This document shows, piece by piece, positions 23,541 through 34,952 of a DNA stretch of 64,000 nucleotides (position 1 is its first letter; each line of letters starts with the position of its first letter). Made by a program: the position numbers and the translations under genes. The notes below the pieces were generated by a model. It searched no databases and was not told the DNA's origin. It worked only from the letters and a program-made list of their open reading frames with translations. The stretch comes from Apricaphanius iberus. Taxonomy: Eukaryota; Chordata; Actinopteri; Cyprinodontiformes; Aphaniidae. Location of the stretch: positions 310,001 through 374,000 of the forward strand of contig JAPXFQ010001700.1 in assembly GCA_028564705.1 (NCBI GenBank). Direction: 5' to 3'.

Positions 23541-25629
23541 AGCTAATTGTGTCAAATTCATACGGGGGCACAGCATATTTTCTGGGGCATATGGTATGCC
23601 ATGACAAATTTCAAAAATCCATTTACAAGTCTTGACCCAACTTGAACTGACAACATGACCTTGCAGTTACTTACCATACATGGATTTGCAGACCATGGTG
23701 TCTTTAAATGCTCGTTTCTGCCTGCCATCTTTCACCAGCTTCCCAGCCCAGTTAAGTCCAGATGCCAGCTCATTACTCAAGGTTGCCCTCAGCATTCTTC
23801 TGACTCTCACTTCCAGTGTTGTCCCCCCAATTAAGGAAAGGCGAGATACCTACAGACATGTTTTAAGTGAATAGGCCCATTGAATTTAAAAGCAGTATAA
23901 TTTCTGAGTTTATTGTTGCTTGCAAAGAAAATCTAAGAAATTTACCAGAGCTGTCCTTCCCTCGGTTGACTGTAGAGCAGTCTCAGCAAGGTCAAGCTCC
24001 TCCATTGAAGCGAGTGGCAAGCTGAAAGATGTCTCAGGCTGGATGTTGACATTCTGGCCACATTTGCAGGAAAGGCGGAAGGCTGTTAGTTCCTGCCTTA
24101 AATCCTTTACCTCACAGACAAGCTCGGTTACAGTTTTAAGGAGCTTTTGTAGAGTGACATCTATTCAAAAGAAAACACGACAAAAAACCTGAACATTAAC
24201 AATTGCCACATATAAAATTGAAACGTTATCAATAGTGTATTGTGTGCACTTGCCTTTCAGCAACTGTCTAGCCGCTGAGGACTCCGGTGGATCTAAAAAG
24301 GAGATCAAAAAATGTAACCCAAATGACGTGATGTTGGAGTCTAAAAATCCTTTTCAACACTATTTAACCAACCTTAATGTAAATTACAACAAAAAAAGAC
24401 ATACCTTCACTAGATGGCCCCAGAAAGGGGCTAGGTATAGATAACGGTGATGCCAGTATATCTAGTGGTGGCTGTGTGAGGTCTGACAGTTGGGGCATGG
24501 GGTCTGGTGGCAGGCAGCTGAAGTTGACCTGGTTGGCCAAAGTGGTCAGTGATGATGAAGGCGGGTGGATGGAAGCTGTTGGATGTAAAATATAAAAATG
24601 CACATAAAGCTCTAATCAGCAATAACATTATGACTACTAACAACAGGGAAAGTGAACACGAACATCTCATTGCAATGACAAGGTTGGTTAAATTGGACAG
24701 CAAGCAAATAATTATTTTTGAAGTTGATTTCTTAGAGTAAATACACGTGTGTATAGCCTGGCAAACGCCAGACCTCATCACAATTCAAATACAATTCAAA
24801 TTGAGATTTGGTCTGTAAAACCCCCCATTCATTCTCGTATCGTGGGCAATTTTAAGGCGGCGTTTAAGAATCACCAGTATTGTACATGGTATTCTATGGC
24901 TATGGACTGGGTATACCCAGTCTAGTGTACACATGCATGCACACACAAATGCACATGCTATATCATAGTTAAATGTACCTGGAAACAGAGGTCTTGGGGC
25001 TTTGGGGAATTTTAATCTTTTCGGTTGCTCCACATCCGAATCAGACTCATAGATTGGGTTAGGTCTAAAAGTGAACAAAAAAGTACAATCAGTAAATTGC
25101 TCAATTCCTTAAAAACATTTTATGGTAGTACACAAATGTAGTTATTATTGTGCCTGTATAAGCTTAAAAAAAGGTTTAAACACACAAAAATGACAACCAT
25201 AGCTTCTCACAATGATAATTAGACATGGAGTAATACCTTATTTTTCTTTTCAGCTGGGGAAGAAGGGGATTTTCCTCCTCTGACTGAATGTCTGTGGTGT
25301 CACAGCACTCCTTAATATATCTATGTAGGCTCCTTTCTGCCTCCTCAAAGGTATCTTTGAATTCAGGTCTCAGTGTCAGGTGTAGTTCTTACATGAATGT
25401 TAAACTAGTCATAAAGTAACTTTAGTAATTACCTACCACGATATATTAGGACTCTGGCATGGAACGTGGGCCATCCCACCACAGGCTCCTCTCTCTTCTT
25501 AATGGCACCACGTACTTTGGCCGAGTCCTTGGTATATGGAGGCCAAAACACCATGGTGCCATTCACCCATGTCGTGGGAACGATGTCCACATCCCCAGAG
25601 GAAAACTGGATAACGGCCCAGGGTTTCAT
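23255..25629 (-). CDS. Accessory protein of the EnSpm element, DUF4806-like, 8 exons
   Basis: Predicted exons from the start codon: 25629-25437, 25354-25237, 25064-24979, 24575-24405, 24292-24254, 24160-23946, 23849-23675, 23385-23255. Their lengths sum to 1128 nt, exactly 376 codons including the stop, with no internal stop. All junctions use GT-AG except the intron after exon 5, which uses a GC donor (GCAAGT). The N-terminus (KPWAVIQFSSGDVDIVPTTW, then a FWPPYTKD block) and the C-terminal region (LPLASMEELDLAE, VSRLSLIGGTTLE, then SNELASGLNWAGK) resemble proteins carrying a DUF4806-type domain often encoded in animal transposons. Its role is unknown; nuclear, DNA-binding or transposase-assisting functions are guesses. 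Gene order and strand match the transposase, about 260 bp upstream. Confidence 0.75.
23499..23548. repeat. Perfect palindrome with (TA)n core
   Basis: Arms AATTAGCTTGCA (23499-23510) and TGCAAGCTAATT (23537-23548) surround a pure TA run, so the entire 50 bp is self-complementary. It sits in the last intron of the DUF4806-like gene. It may be a fold-back element or an expanded TA target. Confidence 0.9.
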
Positions 25630-25886
25630 GGTGATATGAACTCTGGAAAAAACAAAATGTCTAAAAGTGTACACTGAACATCACCCAAGATCCTTGCACT
25701 CAACAGATAAACATAAACACACAGTTATGAACCCATCACCTTGATATGAATTGTGTTTCCTGAACAATGGAAAATCTTAATTCTATTTAGAACTCTTTGA
25801 ACAATTCAATTACTTTAACTTTATCAACTGATAGATTGATGAACTGATTAAAATTTACAACAAAACCCAAAATGATTCGCTAGAAT

Positions 25887-27917
25887 TTACTGGCTGTGAA
25901 TGATCGGCACTGCTATGAAGGCAGTTTGATCAGGGCAAAGAAAATACTTTGAACTAATGTGCTGAAGTTTGGCAACATGCAAACGGTCACGCAACTCCCA
26001 AACTCTATAACACCCTATGGGTATGGATGGTAGGGGGTTTTGGAAGTAAGACTCTGCGTGTGTGAACTTCTGAAATAGCACAAATGTCTCATTGCCTACT
26101 CTCACAAAGTTAGTTATAACAGCAATGTCATCTAGTATTTTAACGCAGTTATTGCCACTCCCGAGGGTGGACAAGGAATACTTGTCAGTAATGACTTTTT
26201 TATACTGCTCTGCAAGGCCTAAATTAGGGAGCAATGGACCATCATGGTGCAAATGCATAAATTTAGGTCCTTCTTGTGGGTCTAATGCCTCTCCGACTGG
26301 AATCTCTGAGAGTCTTTTCACCACTTGTTGCAAGGGTAAATGAGGCTTGCGCAAGAGATTCTTGATTTGACCCAAGTAGTTTTCATATGGAAAGGCTGAA
26401 ATATTATCTAGGGATCCAAAGAGTCTGTATTCCTGTGCTAAATGGGTAAGCTGGTGGACATTATATGTTATATGCTCTGTACCATAAATCTGGCCAAAGT
26501 GTTGGACAAAAGACACAAGGAGCTCATGGGCATAGTCTACCATTTCCTTGGATGTATTTGAAGAAAGCAAAAGGTGCATTGCTACAGAAAGCAGCATGAA
26601 ATTATCATAAAACTCAATTGGGATGCTAGTCCTAAGCACAATGGGGCCTGCATATAACATGAAGAAGCGAAGTTCAGTTGCCTTCCATCGATCAATCTCT
26701 GACAGCTCTCTGGGTTTGCGACTAAACTCAAGTGGCGTGTAGGGTTTAAGTCTCTTAAGTTTTGCTGAAATGTCATCTAAAACTTGACGAGACAACCTAG
26801 TTGAAAGGTTTTTACCCCTAATCCGTGTGTAGATAAGTTTTCTAGTGATGCCCAGACAACACAAGTGCATGTAATCTAGCGGGAACATGGTCACCATTTT
26901 CACAATACCCGCTAAGGGGGATAGTGTCTGCTTCAAGTGATGCTCATCATCAGCCATAGAATTGAACTCTGCATCACTCCAAAGTTTGGCATTGACCTCA
27001 GGAAATGTCATTCTATTCCTCCATTCTCCCACTTGCACACACTTGTCACAACCCGAATAGCTGTTATGTCCCTTTGTATTTTTGATAAACGCATTTACTG
27101 GGGCATCACACACAAAGGAACAGACTTCAGTCACTATCTTCTTGCCATTAAACAAAATGCCATTCCTCAGAATGTCACAGAGTTCAGCAATGAATGGCCC
27201 TAAGAACTCTGCAACACTTTTGGGCTTGTTAAAGCCACAAAAGAGACCAACAATAAATGGGGTCTAGGTGTAATCTACCTGAGTTGTTGCAAGAATGGGC
27301 CAGAATTGAAGCTTACTCCTGTTGAACAATGGTAGTCCATCTATGTTAAATTGCATTTTAACTAAACTCAAGTCAGGGGGCAGTCTCAAAGTTTGAAGAC
27401 AGGACATTAACCCTTTAGCGAGGCCAAAATGGTAATATTCACCACCCTCCATTTTTGCTGTCTTCACTAGACTTTGCGTTTTCAGTATGGTTCTAGCATC
27501 CTTGGGTAAACCTGGGTGAAAAGCCTTCAAAATACTTAGCAGTGCAGTAAAAGCCACCAGAGACACAGAAAACGTTGTGGCCCAGTATCTTAAGCTGGTG
27601 ATCAAAACATCTTCAGATGGAATGTCAGGATCAACATCCACCTCAGCTTCAGGAGCTGCTTTACAGCAACCTAAACTCTCAGCAAAGTCATTGTCCTCTG
27701 AACTAAGCTCATAGTCCTGAACTGGCAAGTCCATTGGTTCTAAAGGACTTGGGGTGGATGTACTCACATCCTCTGTTTCACATAGATGGTCCACATTCTC
27801 CACCTCAGTGGTGCTGTTGTCTTTCCGAATGCTCTCCTCAAATTGCTGTATAATATCTGTCTCTACAGCTTGAAGCATTGATTTGAATTTACGCCTTTTG
27901 GACCAACGTGAAGCCAT
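25887..27917 (-). pseudogene. EnSpm/CACTA transposase (Tnp2-like), one in-frame stop
   Basis: A frame of 677 codons runs from an ATG at 27917 to the stop at 25887 and is broken only by a TAG at 27264-27266. Landmarks: an acidic, Ser-rich N-terminal region (residues ~30-120); FNIDGLPLF around residues 190-198; after the stop TPFIVGLFCGF; a YSGCDKC zinc-binding-like motif; FPLDYMHLCCLG; and AFPYENYLGQIKNLLRKPHL before a PLQQVV block. These motifs are shared by animal EnSpm/CACTA transposases, which cut and paste DNA at the element ends; the aspartates in NIDGLPL and PLDYMHL and the glutamate in PYENY are plausible catalytic residues. A 16-nt intron removing the stop would be too short. Thus it is probably a one-step-inactivated gene, or readthrough or a sequencing error occurs. 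Confidence 0.85.
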
Positions 27918-28365
27918 GTTGGATAAGTGTTGTGTGCAGAATGTTCAAAGCTATTAAAAACTTAACAAGATAAAACTATGATAATAGAAAGTACAGTAAT
28001 GTGTAAAGACTGACTTAGCTTATTGTTGTCGTTTCTTGATATCTGGGGAGAGGAAGAGTAAAATATTAGTAAAACTTGATGTGCTTGAAAAATCACTTTC
28101 AAAGCAGGCAAGGGGAAATGAAGTGATAGTTATATTTTTGCAGAATACTTTGACAAAATGAAATAACCAGTAAAATGGATAGATATATAAATACCACAAT
28201 AATAATAATTCCACATTTGTCAACACCTACATATCAAAATATTTATTTAACAATCAGTCTAAACAAATGAAAATGATTGATTATCTCTATACCTATTTTT
28301 TAATCTTATTTCTTCTTTACCATATTCCTATTCTTTAAAAACCCACAATGTCTGTTTTACACCTA

Positions 28366-28690
28366 AAAAAGAAAGATATTTACAATCTCATTTATTAATT
28401 ATGTTATTTAATTCTCCATTTTGAAATCGGATTTAAAAATACATTTTCAAATTGCAGTGTAGGGACCAGGAGGGTCACACGAATGCTAAAAGTGGAGGTT
28501 AAACCATTTAGGAAATGCTTTTACAAAAAGGATTTGAAAATGAGAGATGGAAAGAGAAAACGGATGTAGAAAAGGGAATACGTTTTTTAAATGTATGAAA
28601 AAGAAAGATATTTACAATGTCATTTATTAATTGTGTTATTTAATTCTCCATTTTGAAATAGGATTTGAAAAACATTTTCAAATCACAGTA
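28366..28690 (+). repeat. Direct duplication of ~90 bp inside the EnSpm element
   Basis: AAAGAAAGATATTTACAATC, followed by a TCATTTATTAATTATGTTAT block and ATTTTGAAATCGGATTT, at 28366-28455 recurs at 28600-28690 with a few changes. The spacer is about 145 bp. It lies upstream of the transposase gene in its direction of reading, in a promoter-proximal position. Confidence 0.75.
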
Positions 28691-29139
28691 TTTAATAATC
28701 AATTAATAAATACAATTTGCAATTCCTCTTTAGTATTTAAATTTAAAATGTGTAATTACAAAATGTTTTTCAAATTTGTCTTTTTTTGTATGGATTAATT
28801 GTTGAATTTGAAATTATATTTAGCAATCTATATTTTTAATTCACAATTAAGCAGTTATGGTCAAAATGCTGTATTGCTTTTCCATTGACCCCCGTAGTCC
28901 TCCATAGCTACAGGCCGTGAGGCTATTGCGCTGCTGCGCTGTGCCCAGTGACTGAAAGGCAGTGCCTCATTTCCCTTTATATTCCATTTCATATGGCAGG
29001 TGAAAGAAAGTAGTTCCTACCAACTAGGTATAATCTAGACAGGAGGATCCTGATATTATAGTTACTTCCCATTGTATTCCGATTTGTGTTAAACTACATG
29101 TTTACCTCAAATTACTAAAATATGGATATTCTAAACATG

Positions 29140-29217
29140 AAAATCGATTCTAAAACATAAAAAACGAGTATTGGATGTATTGATATCTTAGTAGCCTATC
29201 GATCCGCACATCCCTAA
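29140..29217. mobile_element. Possible hAT end fragment inside the EnSpm element
   Basis: The sequence ending CGATCCGCACATCCCTA resembles one terminus of a hAT-type MITE (TAGGGATGTGCGGATCG in reverse complement). The opposite end was not found, so it may be a truncated copy. Confidence 0.35.
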
Positions 29218-29312
29218 TGGAAACTGCCGAGCCAGCAGTTCTTTGCCGACATCACCGTAAAAGCCTTCACCCCACTTTTTTTTGGCAACCTACTGAGACA
29301 TAACCTAATGAG

Positions 29313-29558
29313 ATGGAAATAATTGAGAAAAGACTGCCTACACCGAAAGCTAAACTAACAAAGAAAGACACCAAAGATTTTCTCATCCATTCCAAGTTTA
29401 ATAATAGTTTAACGTTGAGGGCTCAGTGGCTGTGGCTAGCGGAGGACGTTAATAGCGACCATGGTCCCGGATACTATACAATTACTGGATATTGGAGACC
29501 TACAACTGTAAATCGAAATGAGTGGTATGGTGTAAAATGTCACATTGGAGCTGCCTGA
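29313..29558 (+). CDS. Small ORF of unknown function in the EnSpm element
   Basis: An 81-residue frame with a Lys/Glu-rich start (EIIEKRLPTPKAKLTKKDTK) and a Trp/Tyr-rich second half (QWLWLAEDVNS, GYYTITGYWRP). It lies on the strand opposite the two element genes, between the transposase start and the right end. I recognise no family. It could be an unrelated chance frame or an exon remnant. It is listed because its composition is more protein-like than the surrounding DNA. Confidence 0.25.
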   Translation: MEIIEKRLPTPKAKLTKKDTKDFLIHSKFNNSLTLRAQWLWLAEDVNSDHGPGYYTITGYWRPTTVNRNEWYGVKCHIGAA

Positions 29559-30434
29559 AGAGAGGGAGGCTTGGACAGCATTTTCAAGTAACGGGTGAGT
29601 TAATAGCTAATAGCTAACGGCTACATTAGCCAAAAATGCTCAATCATCGTTCAAGGTAACGCTGTGAGATTATTTAAACTTTTAGATTTTTTCGGCGGTT
29701 TATGGTTCTCAAAGTGGAATCTTAATATAATCCGTATAGGATATTAGGGGAAACAAGTATAAGATAAGCGAAAGCACCTCACAGATAATGCATTTGTCTT
29801 GTAGGCGTTTGACCCACGGACAACTTTGACAGCTGTCATTAGACTTTGTTTTAAATCGCTGTAACTAGTAAGGCTTCCGTATGGCAAGAGTTTAAATGAC
29901 AGAAGACGATACATATTTTTTTAAGCTAAAGTTAGATGGTAGAGAAGACATCAGAATAAAACAGACATCCTTACCTTGAAAAATGAATCCTCAAAATGAG
30001 ATGAGATGCGATTATGCTGTACACAGTGCACACACCATGGTCTCCCGCTCAACTATAAATCGACAACTTTTCAATGTACTGTATTTCCCGCACAACCATA
30101 AATCAATCATATCTCAATCATCGGCGGATATAGTGTTGATCAACGTTGTTTCAACGTTGTTGTTATCAACTATGTCCCAACGTCGGGTTTCATCGGTTTT
30201 GGCTATGTTGATTCAACATTGATTTACTGTCAAAATATCGATGTCAACCATACTGATGATTCTGATGGAAAATCAACATCATTTCAACGTATGTCTGCTA
30301 TCTGGGTCTGTGGTTTAAGAGGAGACACAGAGTTGTATCAACTTCAACCCCTCAATGACATTTTTTAGTGTGAAGCGCTTTTTTGTCCTCTGACAGAAAA
30401 GGCGTTATATATGCAGGAAATTTACCATCTAGAT

Positions 30435-30806
30435 AAGGGGTGTCAAACTCGTTTTCATATTGGGCCACATCAAGATAATGAATGACCTTAAAAGGCTAGT
30501 TGTGGCAGAAAGTATTGATAAATCTATCTTATAAAACCCCCTGAAATATTGATAATTACCTGTCTCAACAAGTACTTCAAAGTTTGACAAGTACTTCTTA
30601 AAATGAAATGATACTGCACATCTTTTCACAATTATGTGATTTAGAACTATTCAAATAAACACTGATTTGACTGATAAAATAGTATTTAGGTGCATATAAA
30701 TAGAACTTAATGATTCTATTTATATAGTTCTTTATAGTTTAGAGGGCTACATAAATGGTTATGGAGGGCCAGATTTGGCCCGCGGACCTTGAGTTTGACA
30801 TGTCTG
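30435..30806. mobile_element. hAT (Charlie-like) MITE
   Basis: The left end AAGGGGTGTCAAACTCG and the right end GAGTTTGACATGTCTG match the widespread vertebrate hAT termini CAGGGGTGTCAAACTC, with a few changes. The interior GGCCACATCAAGATAATG and GATTTGGCCCGCGGACC blocks are also typical. The flanking 8-mers (ATCTAGAT, ATCAGATA) are only partly alike. Confidence 0.75.
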
Positions 30807-30814
30807 ATCAGATA

Positions 30815-31990
30815 CTGGCTTAAGATGTGAGGATGGATGTGACCCTGGGGAAAACCCCATGTGATCTTATGGATCTTTGGAGGAAAAGGTATCTAAACTT
30901 ACCATAAAAGTCCTGTCTGTGAGGACGGATGTGAACCATTTTTGAACAGCACCAGAGAAGCCAATCTGTTTTAAACGGGTTAAAAGAATAGTGTGGTCTA
31001 CGGTATCAAAGGCAGCACTTAGATCCAGGAGAAACAAGTTTTTCTAAAACTTGTTTTGATTCAAAAAAGCTTAAAAATGGTAAGTCAGATACCGGTAGTT
31101 GTTTAAATCATTAAAATCAAAATTGCTCTTCTTCAGCAGGTGCCTCACTACCTTCGTGTCCAGTGTTTCCTCTGGTAAAGGCAGACACTCAGATTTGTCT
31201 AAAACCATGTTAGTTTGAGAAGATAAAATATTACATCTGATGGTGTCTACCTTCCCTCTGAATTGGTCTGCAAACTCCTCACAAATAGCGTTTGAGGGGG
31301 TTTTCTGAAGAGTATTAGAGGTAAGATTTAGAATATTGTTGTGGTGGAGAAACCCCAAATTTTGGGGTTATTTTTATTTTCTGAGATGGTTATGGAAAAG
31401 TATGCATTTCTGGAATGTCTTAAAGTTTTATTGTATAATTTTAGATATTCTATGTATATCTGCTGATTTATGTAATTTTATTTTACCTCCATTTCCTTTC
31501 TGCCACCCTGCAGCTCCTTTTTAATTTAAGATCTTCATTTCTCCATGGTACTGTACATTTTGAATGTATGTTTACAAATTTAAGTGGAGCCAGCAGGTCG
31601 AGAGCAGATTGAAGCCTACTGTTAAAATCATTCACATTAAAATCACAGGGGGAAGGTAAAGGTATAGGAGGAAAATTAAAAAAACTTAAAGAAAACCTGC
31701 AGCAACTGTAGGGGTTAGATGACGCTTCCTGACAGTTCTCACAGAGGTCTCAAATTGGATAAAACTGGTGATTTTGAAAAACAGATAGTAGTGGTCAACT
31801 AACAAGTCAACAACAGAGGACACACTGGTGGACAGGCCATACGTGATGACCAAGTCCAGAGTGTGTCCTCTGTTGCGAGTTGGCTGCATGACGTGTTGGC
31901 TAAAATCCATATAATTCAAAATACTTAAAAATCTGTTGATAAAGGATCTGAAAGGTTATCTGTATGTAGATTAAAATCAGCAGCTAAAAT
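30815..31990 (-). pseudogene. L2-type LINE fragment: endonuclease end and reverse transcriptase start
   Basis: On the minus strand, the frame at 31919-31686 holds THNRGHTLDLV-like residues (here PTRNRGHTLDLVITYGLS), the end of an apurinic endonuclease domain with a later DHYY in the SDH position. The frame at 31358-31071 is the linker. At about 31030-30985 the reverse complement reads LDLSAAFDTVDHTIL, the motif around the first catalytic Asp of the reverse transcriptase. The order agrees with a CR1/L2-clade ORF2. Frameshifts and missing pieces make it non-functional, and it stops near 30815 next to a hAT MITE. Confidence 0.8.
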
Positions 31991-32049
31991 TATCCTTTCA
32001 TAAGAGTTGCATAAAATTGATAAAAACTATGAAAAGTCTGGAATAAAAA

Positions 32050-32967
32050 AAAAAGCATTTTGTGACTTATAAATCCGCACAGACGTCTCTTGTAGTGCCC
32101 GTCAAACCGTACCTTGGCACCGTTAGGTTTCAGGTTGGACTGGCATACATAAAGATTATGTTCTGTGCCTAACTTCATTTACCCACCTGGGGTGTGGTAT
32201 ATATCTTTTTGATTCTGCTGTTTTGTGTTCTTACTCCCATGCACTGGTGTACTTCCGAGACCCGGCCACCAGAAGTACATTTTGAACTATGTGATAAAGG
32301 AAAGACATCCTAAGAAAACAATAATACAACATTATTATTTTTCCCTAAACTTTCCCACCTGAAATGTGGTTTTTAAAGAGGACACCGTGTGAGTTCGTCA
32401 CTGAGCTTTTTCATAACAAAAGCCCCCTCCTTGGAGTCTGTGCTCTTTTCTCTTCTTTAAATTCTGCTTCTTGTGCTCTGTTTTTCATGAGCCCACAGAC
32501 GGGCGATTCTTAACTCTGTCTGTTTTCGTTCCTTCTTTTTCCCCCTAGCGAGAAATGCTTTTTCCCCGAGAATACAGACTAATTCCTTTCACTGATTCCC
32601 TTTTAACTTCCCATCTACTTTATATTTTTTGCACCATTTAGTCAGAAACTGAAGATTTTCGGGGGTCCTTTTTATGCATATACGTTATTTATGCATGAAT
32701 CTCCCCCTAATTTGTTGATAGAAACATGGTTTCCCATCTTTGCATTGTGTTTACATAACTTTTAATGAATTCTATTTATTAGTATGGTAAAGTCTGATGT
32801 TAGAATACCAAAATAGTTCTAGGAGGAATGAAAAAGCAAGAACTATTAAATTAGTCTGTCAATGAGTTAAAGTTAGTCATTCATTCTTTAATTAATTAAA
32901 TAATTTTTTTGGTCATTTATTTGAGATTCTTAGTAATCAATTTCTGCTAAAACTGGATCGTATTGTC
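32050..32967 (+). repeat. Long variant of the local array unit
   Basis: Starts within the unit (TTTTGTGACTTATAAATCCG) and follows the same order as the tandem units downstream. It carries about 330 bp (roughly 32393-32725) that every array unit lacks between CACCGTGTGAG and AAACATGGTTTCCC. It therefore looks like a less-deleted relative of the unit that was later amplified. At 32257-32278, 20-22 bp of gypsy integrase sequence replace the stretch normally between TGTACTTCC and ACATTTTGAAC. Confidence 0.75.
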
Positions 32968-33735
32968 ATGTTTTAGGATTGACTCATAAGCGTGCACAGA
33001 AACTCTCAGACACAAGATTAACGTTTTCTTAATAAAAGTTTATTTTCTTATTCGTTAGGAGGATCACAGCAACCAGACTGATGAGGATATCGGCAGATGG
33101 CGGGGCTGGAAGGTAAGACAGGAGGTGAGTATGGGATTGAGACTGTGAGAATAGTTTCCTTTTAAGTGAAGGGGATTAGTTTTGACTCACAGGTGAAGAT
33201 GGGCACCGGAGCTGGAGTAAAAGGTAAGTGATCCGGTAGAAGCAGGATTCTTGTAGTAGAGTTTGGTGTTGACGGAGGTGTGCCTCCACAGGTAAATGGA
33301 AGGAGCGAAGGAGGTTTGGAGCCAAAGGAGCAGTCACAGTGAGACCGGTTGAGCAGAGGAGTTTGTAGGAGCGGCCACACCCCGGGAAGACGGCCGTCCA
33401 GGACAGGAGCCAACGTGAAGATACGCTGAAGGCACTTCTGAGGACTGGTGATGAACCGAGGAATGCTTGGCAAAGCCCGGAAGGAACTACGATGAGGAAC
33501 ACAGGAGAGAACAGGGTAAGTACACAGGCAGAAACTGAGCGTACCTCAAGTAAAGCGGTCAGGTTTACCACTCCGAGAAACGGATTCATCTGACTCCCGT
33601 CTGGTGGATCCGCTCCCTCTAAATACTGCTGTGGTGATTGCAGTAATATGCTCCACCTGTTGCTGCTTCAGCCTCAGCACCTGTGGAGAAAGGATGGAAA
33701 AATAGCTCCTCCAGCTGGATCCTGATACTAGCTCC
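32968..33735 (-). repeat. Probable LTR of the gypsy element
   Basis: It directly follows the integrase-chromodomain frame on the minus strand after a purine-rich TTGAGGGGGAGC tract. In that direction it starts near TATCAGGATCC, has a TATTTAGAGGGAGC promoter-like box and an AAATAAACTTTTATT polyadenylation signal, and ends near AATCCTAAAACATGACA. Its 3' edge abuts the repeat unit at AACTGGATCGTAT. No second LTR is visible, so borders are approximate. Confidence 0.5.
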
Positions 33736-33738
33736 CCC

Positions 33739-34952
33739 TCAACGGTCGCCACCAGGCGGCCGAGCAGAAGAGGAGCTAGACCTCCTCTCGAAGTCCGAGA
33801 TGAGAGTATGGTCCACAATGAAGGAACGGGGAACCCAGTAACGTTCCTCAGGACCATACCCCTCCCAGTCCACCAGGTACTGGTAGCCACGACCCCGACG
33901 ACGAACGTCCAGGAGTCGACGTACAGAGAACACAGGGCCCCCATCAACCATCCAGCTGGCGGGGGAGAATCGGGCAAGGGACACAGAGGGCTGGACGAAA
34001 CAGGTCTGATCTGGGAAACATGGAACACAGGATGAATACGAAGGGATGCGGGTAGTTTCAGGCGGACCACCAGGGGACTTAAAACTGCCAGGATAGGGAA
34101 GGGACCCAAAAATCGTGGACACAGTTTCTTAGGTTGAGCTTTAAGGTTTACGTTCTTGAAAGACAACCAGATCAACCTACCAGGAGTGTATGTGGGCGCG
34201 GGGATGCGTCAACGATCGGTGTACTTCTTGTTTTGGATGGAAGTGCGCTGGAGGGCCGCCTGAGTCTGTCTCCAAACTCTCTTACAGGAAAGGATGTAGG
34301 ATCGAACGGAGGGAAGAACAGAGTCCGGGACGGAGTTGGGAAGCAGAGAAGGTTGATAACCAAGAGAGGCTTCAAAGGGTGAATGTCCAGTGGCGGTTGA
34401 GATGTGGGCATTATGAGCATACTCAATCCAAGGTAAGAAGGTACTCTATAAGTGAGGGTTGGACGAGCATACACATCTAAGGGCGTCTTCAACCTCCTGA
34501 TTGAGCCGCTCGCATTGGCCGTTGGTCTCTGGATGGAAGCCGGAGGACAGACAAGGATTGGCCCCCAAAGAACGACAGAACTCCTTCCAGACGTGAGAGG
34601 TAAATTGAGGACCCCGGTCCGAAACCACCTCCGACGGGACGCCATGAAGCCGGTAAACATGAGTAAAAAGGATCCTAGCTGTCTGGGTCGCCGAGGGGAG
34701 TTAGGACAAAGCCACAAGATGGCAGGCTTTAGAGAACTAGTACACGATGGTGAGGATGACCGTTTTTCCTTTAGATGCAGGGAGGCCGGTGATGAAATCT
34801 AGGGCGATATGTGACCAGGGCCGGGCTGGGACGGACACGGGCTGAAGGAGACCAGGAGGAGGTTGATGAATGTTTTTGTTGCGGTTGCATGTGTGGCAGG
34901 CTGAGACAAACCCCACAACGTCTTTATTGAGACCCGGCCACCAGAAGTACAT
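33739..34952 (-). pseudogene. Ty3/gypsy integrase with chromodomain, broken
   Basis: Minus-strand pieces follow the order of a chromovirus-type integrase. 34952-34737 holds the C-x2-C half of the zinc-binding domain (CHTC) and the first catalytic Asp in [10 protein letters not shown]. 34628-34446 holds the second Asp in [11 protein letters not shown] and the Glu in [16 protein letters not shown]. 34175-33960 holds the C-terminal DNA-binding fold. 33930-33745 is a chromodomain ([17 protein letters not shown]) that would target integration to marked chromatin. At least two stops or frameshifts interrupt it. Reverse transcriptase, RNase H and gag are absent because the 5' part is cut at 34950 where the tandem array starts. 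Confidence 0.9.

Larger units (their letters stand above)
22565..30306 (-). mobile_element. EnSpm/CACTA-like DNA transposon, near complete
   Basis: The left end CCCAGATAGCAGACAGACGT and the reverse complement of the right end CCCAGATAGCAGACATACGT continue together to about 34 bp with one mismatch. A TC dinucleotide flanks both sides (22563-22564, 30307-30308), fitting a 2-bp target duplication. The first and last 200 bp contain many CAACGTTGA-like motifs in both orientations, the subterminal repeats typical of CACTA elements. Inside are two minus-strand genes: a Tnp2-like transposase (25887-27917) and a multi-exon accessory gene (23255-25629). A single stop in the transposase is the only obvious defect. 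The ends do not start with CACTA itself; class assignment rests on the transposase and subterminal pattern. Confidence 0.85.

Noticed and set aside
27251..27281. A 16-nt intron (donor CAG/GTAGAT, acceptor CTAG) that would remove the transposase stop codon
   Set aside because: It is far below the minimum size of vertebrate introns, so a nonsense change is more likely.
33162..33589. Extra coding region (env-like) downstream of the gypsy integrase
   Set aside because: The overlapping frames lie in the probable LTR, lack signal peptide or membrane segments, and show no known domain.
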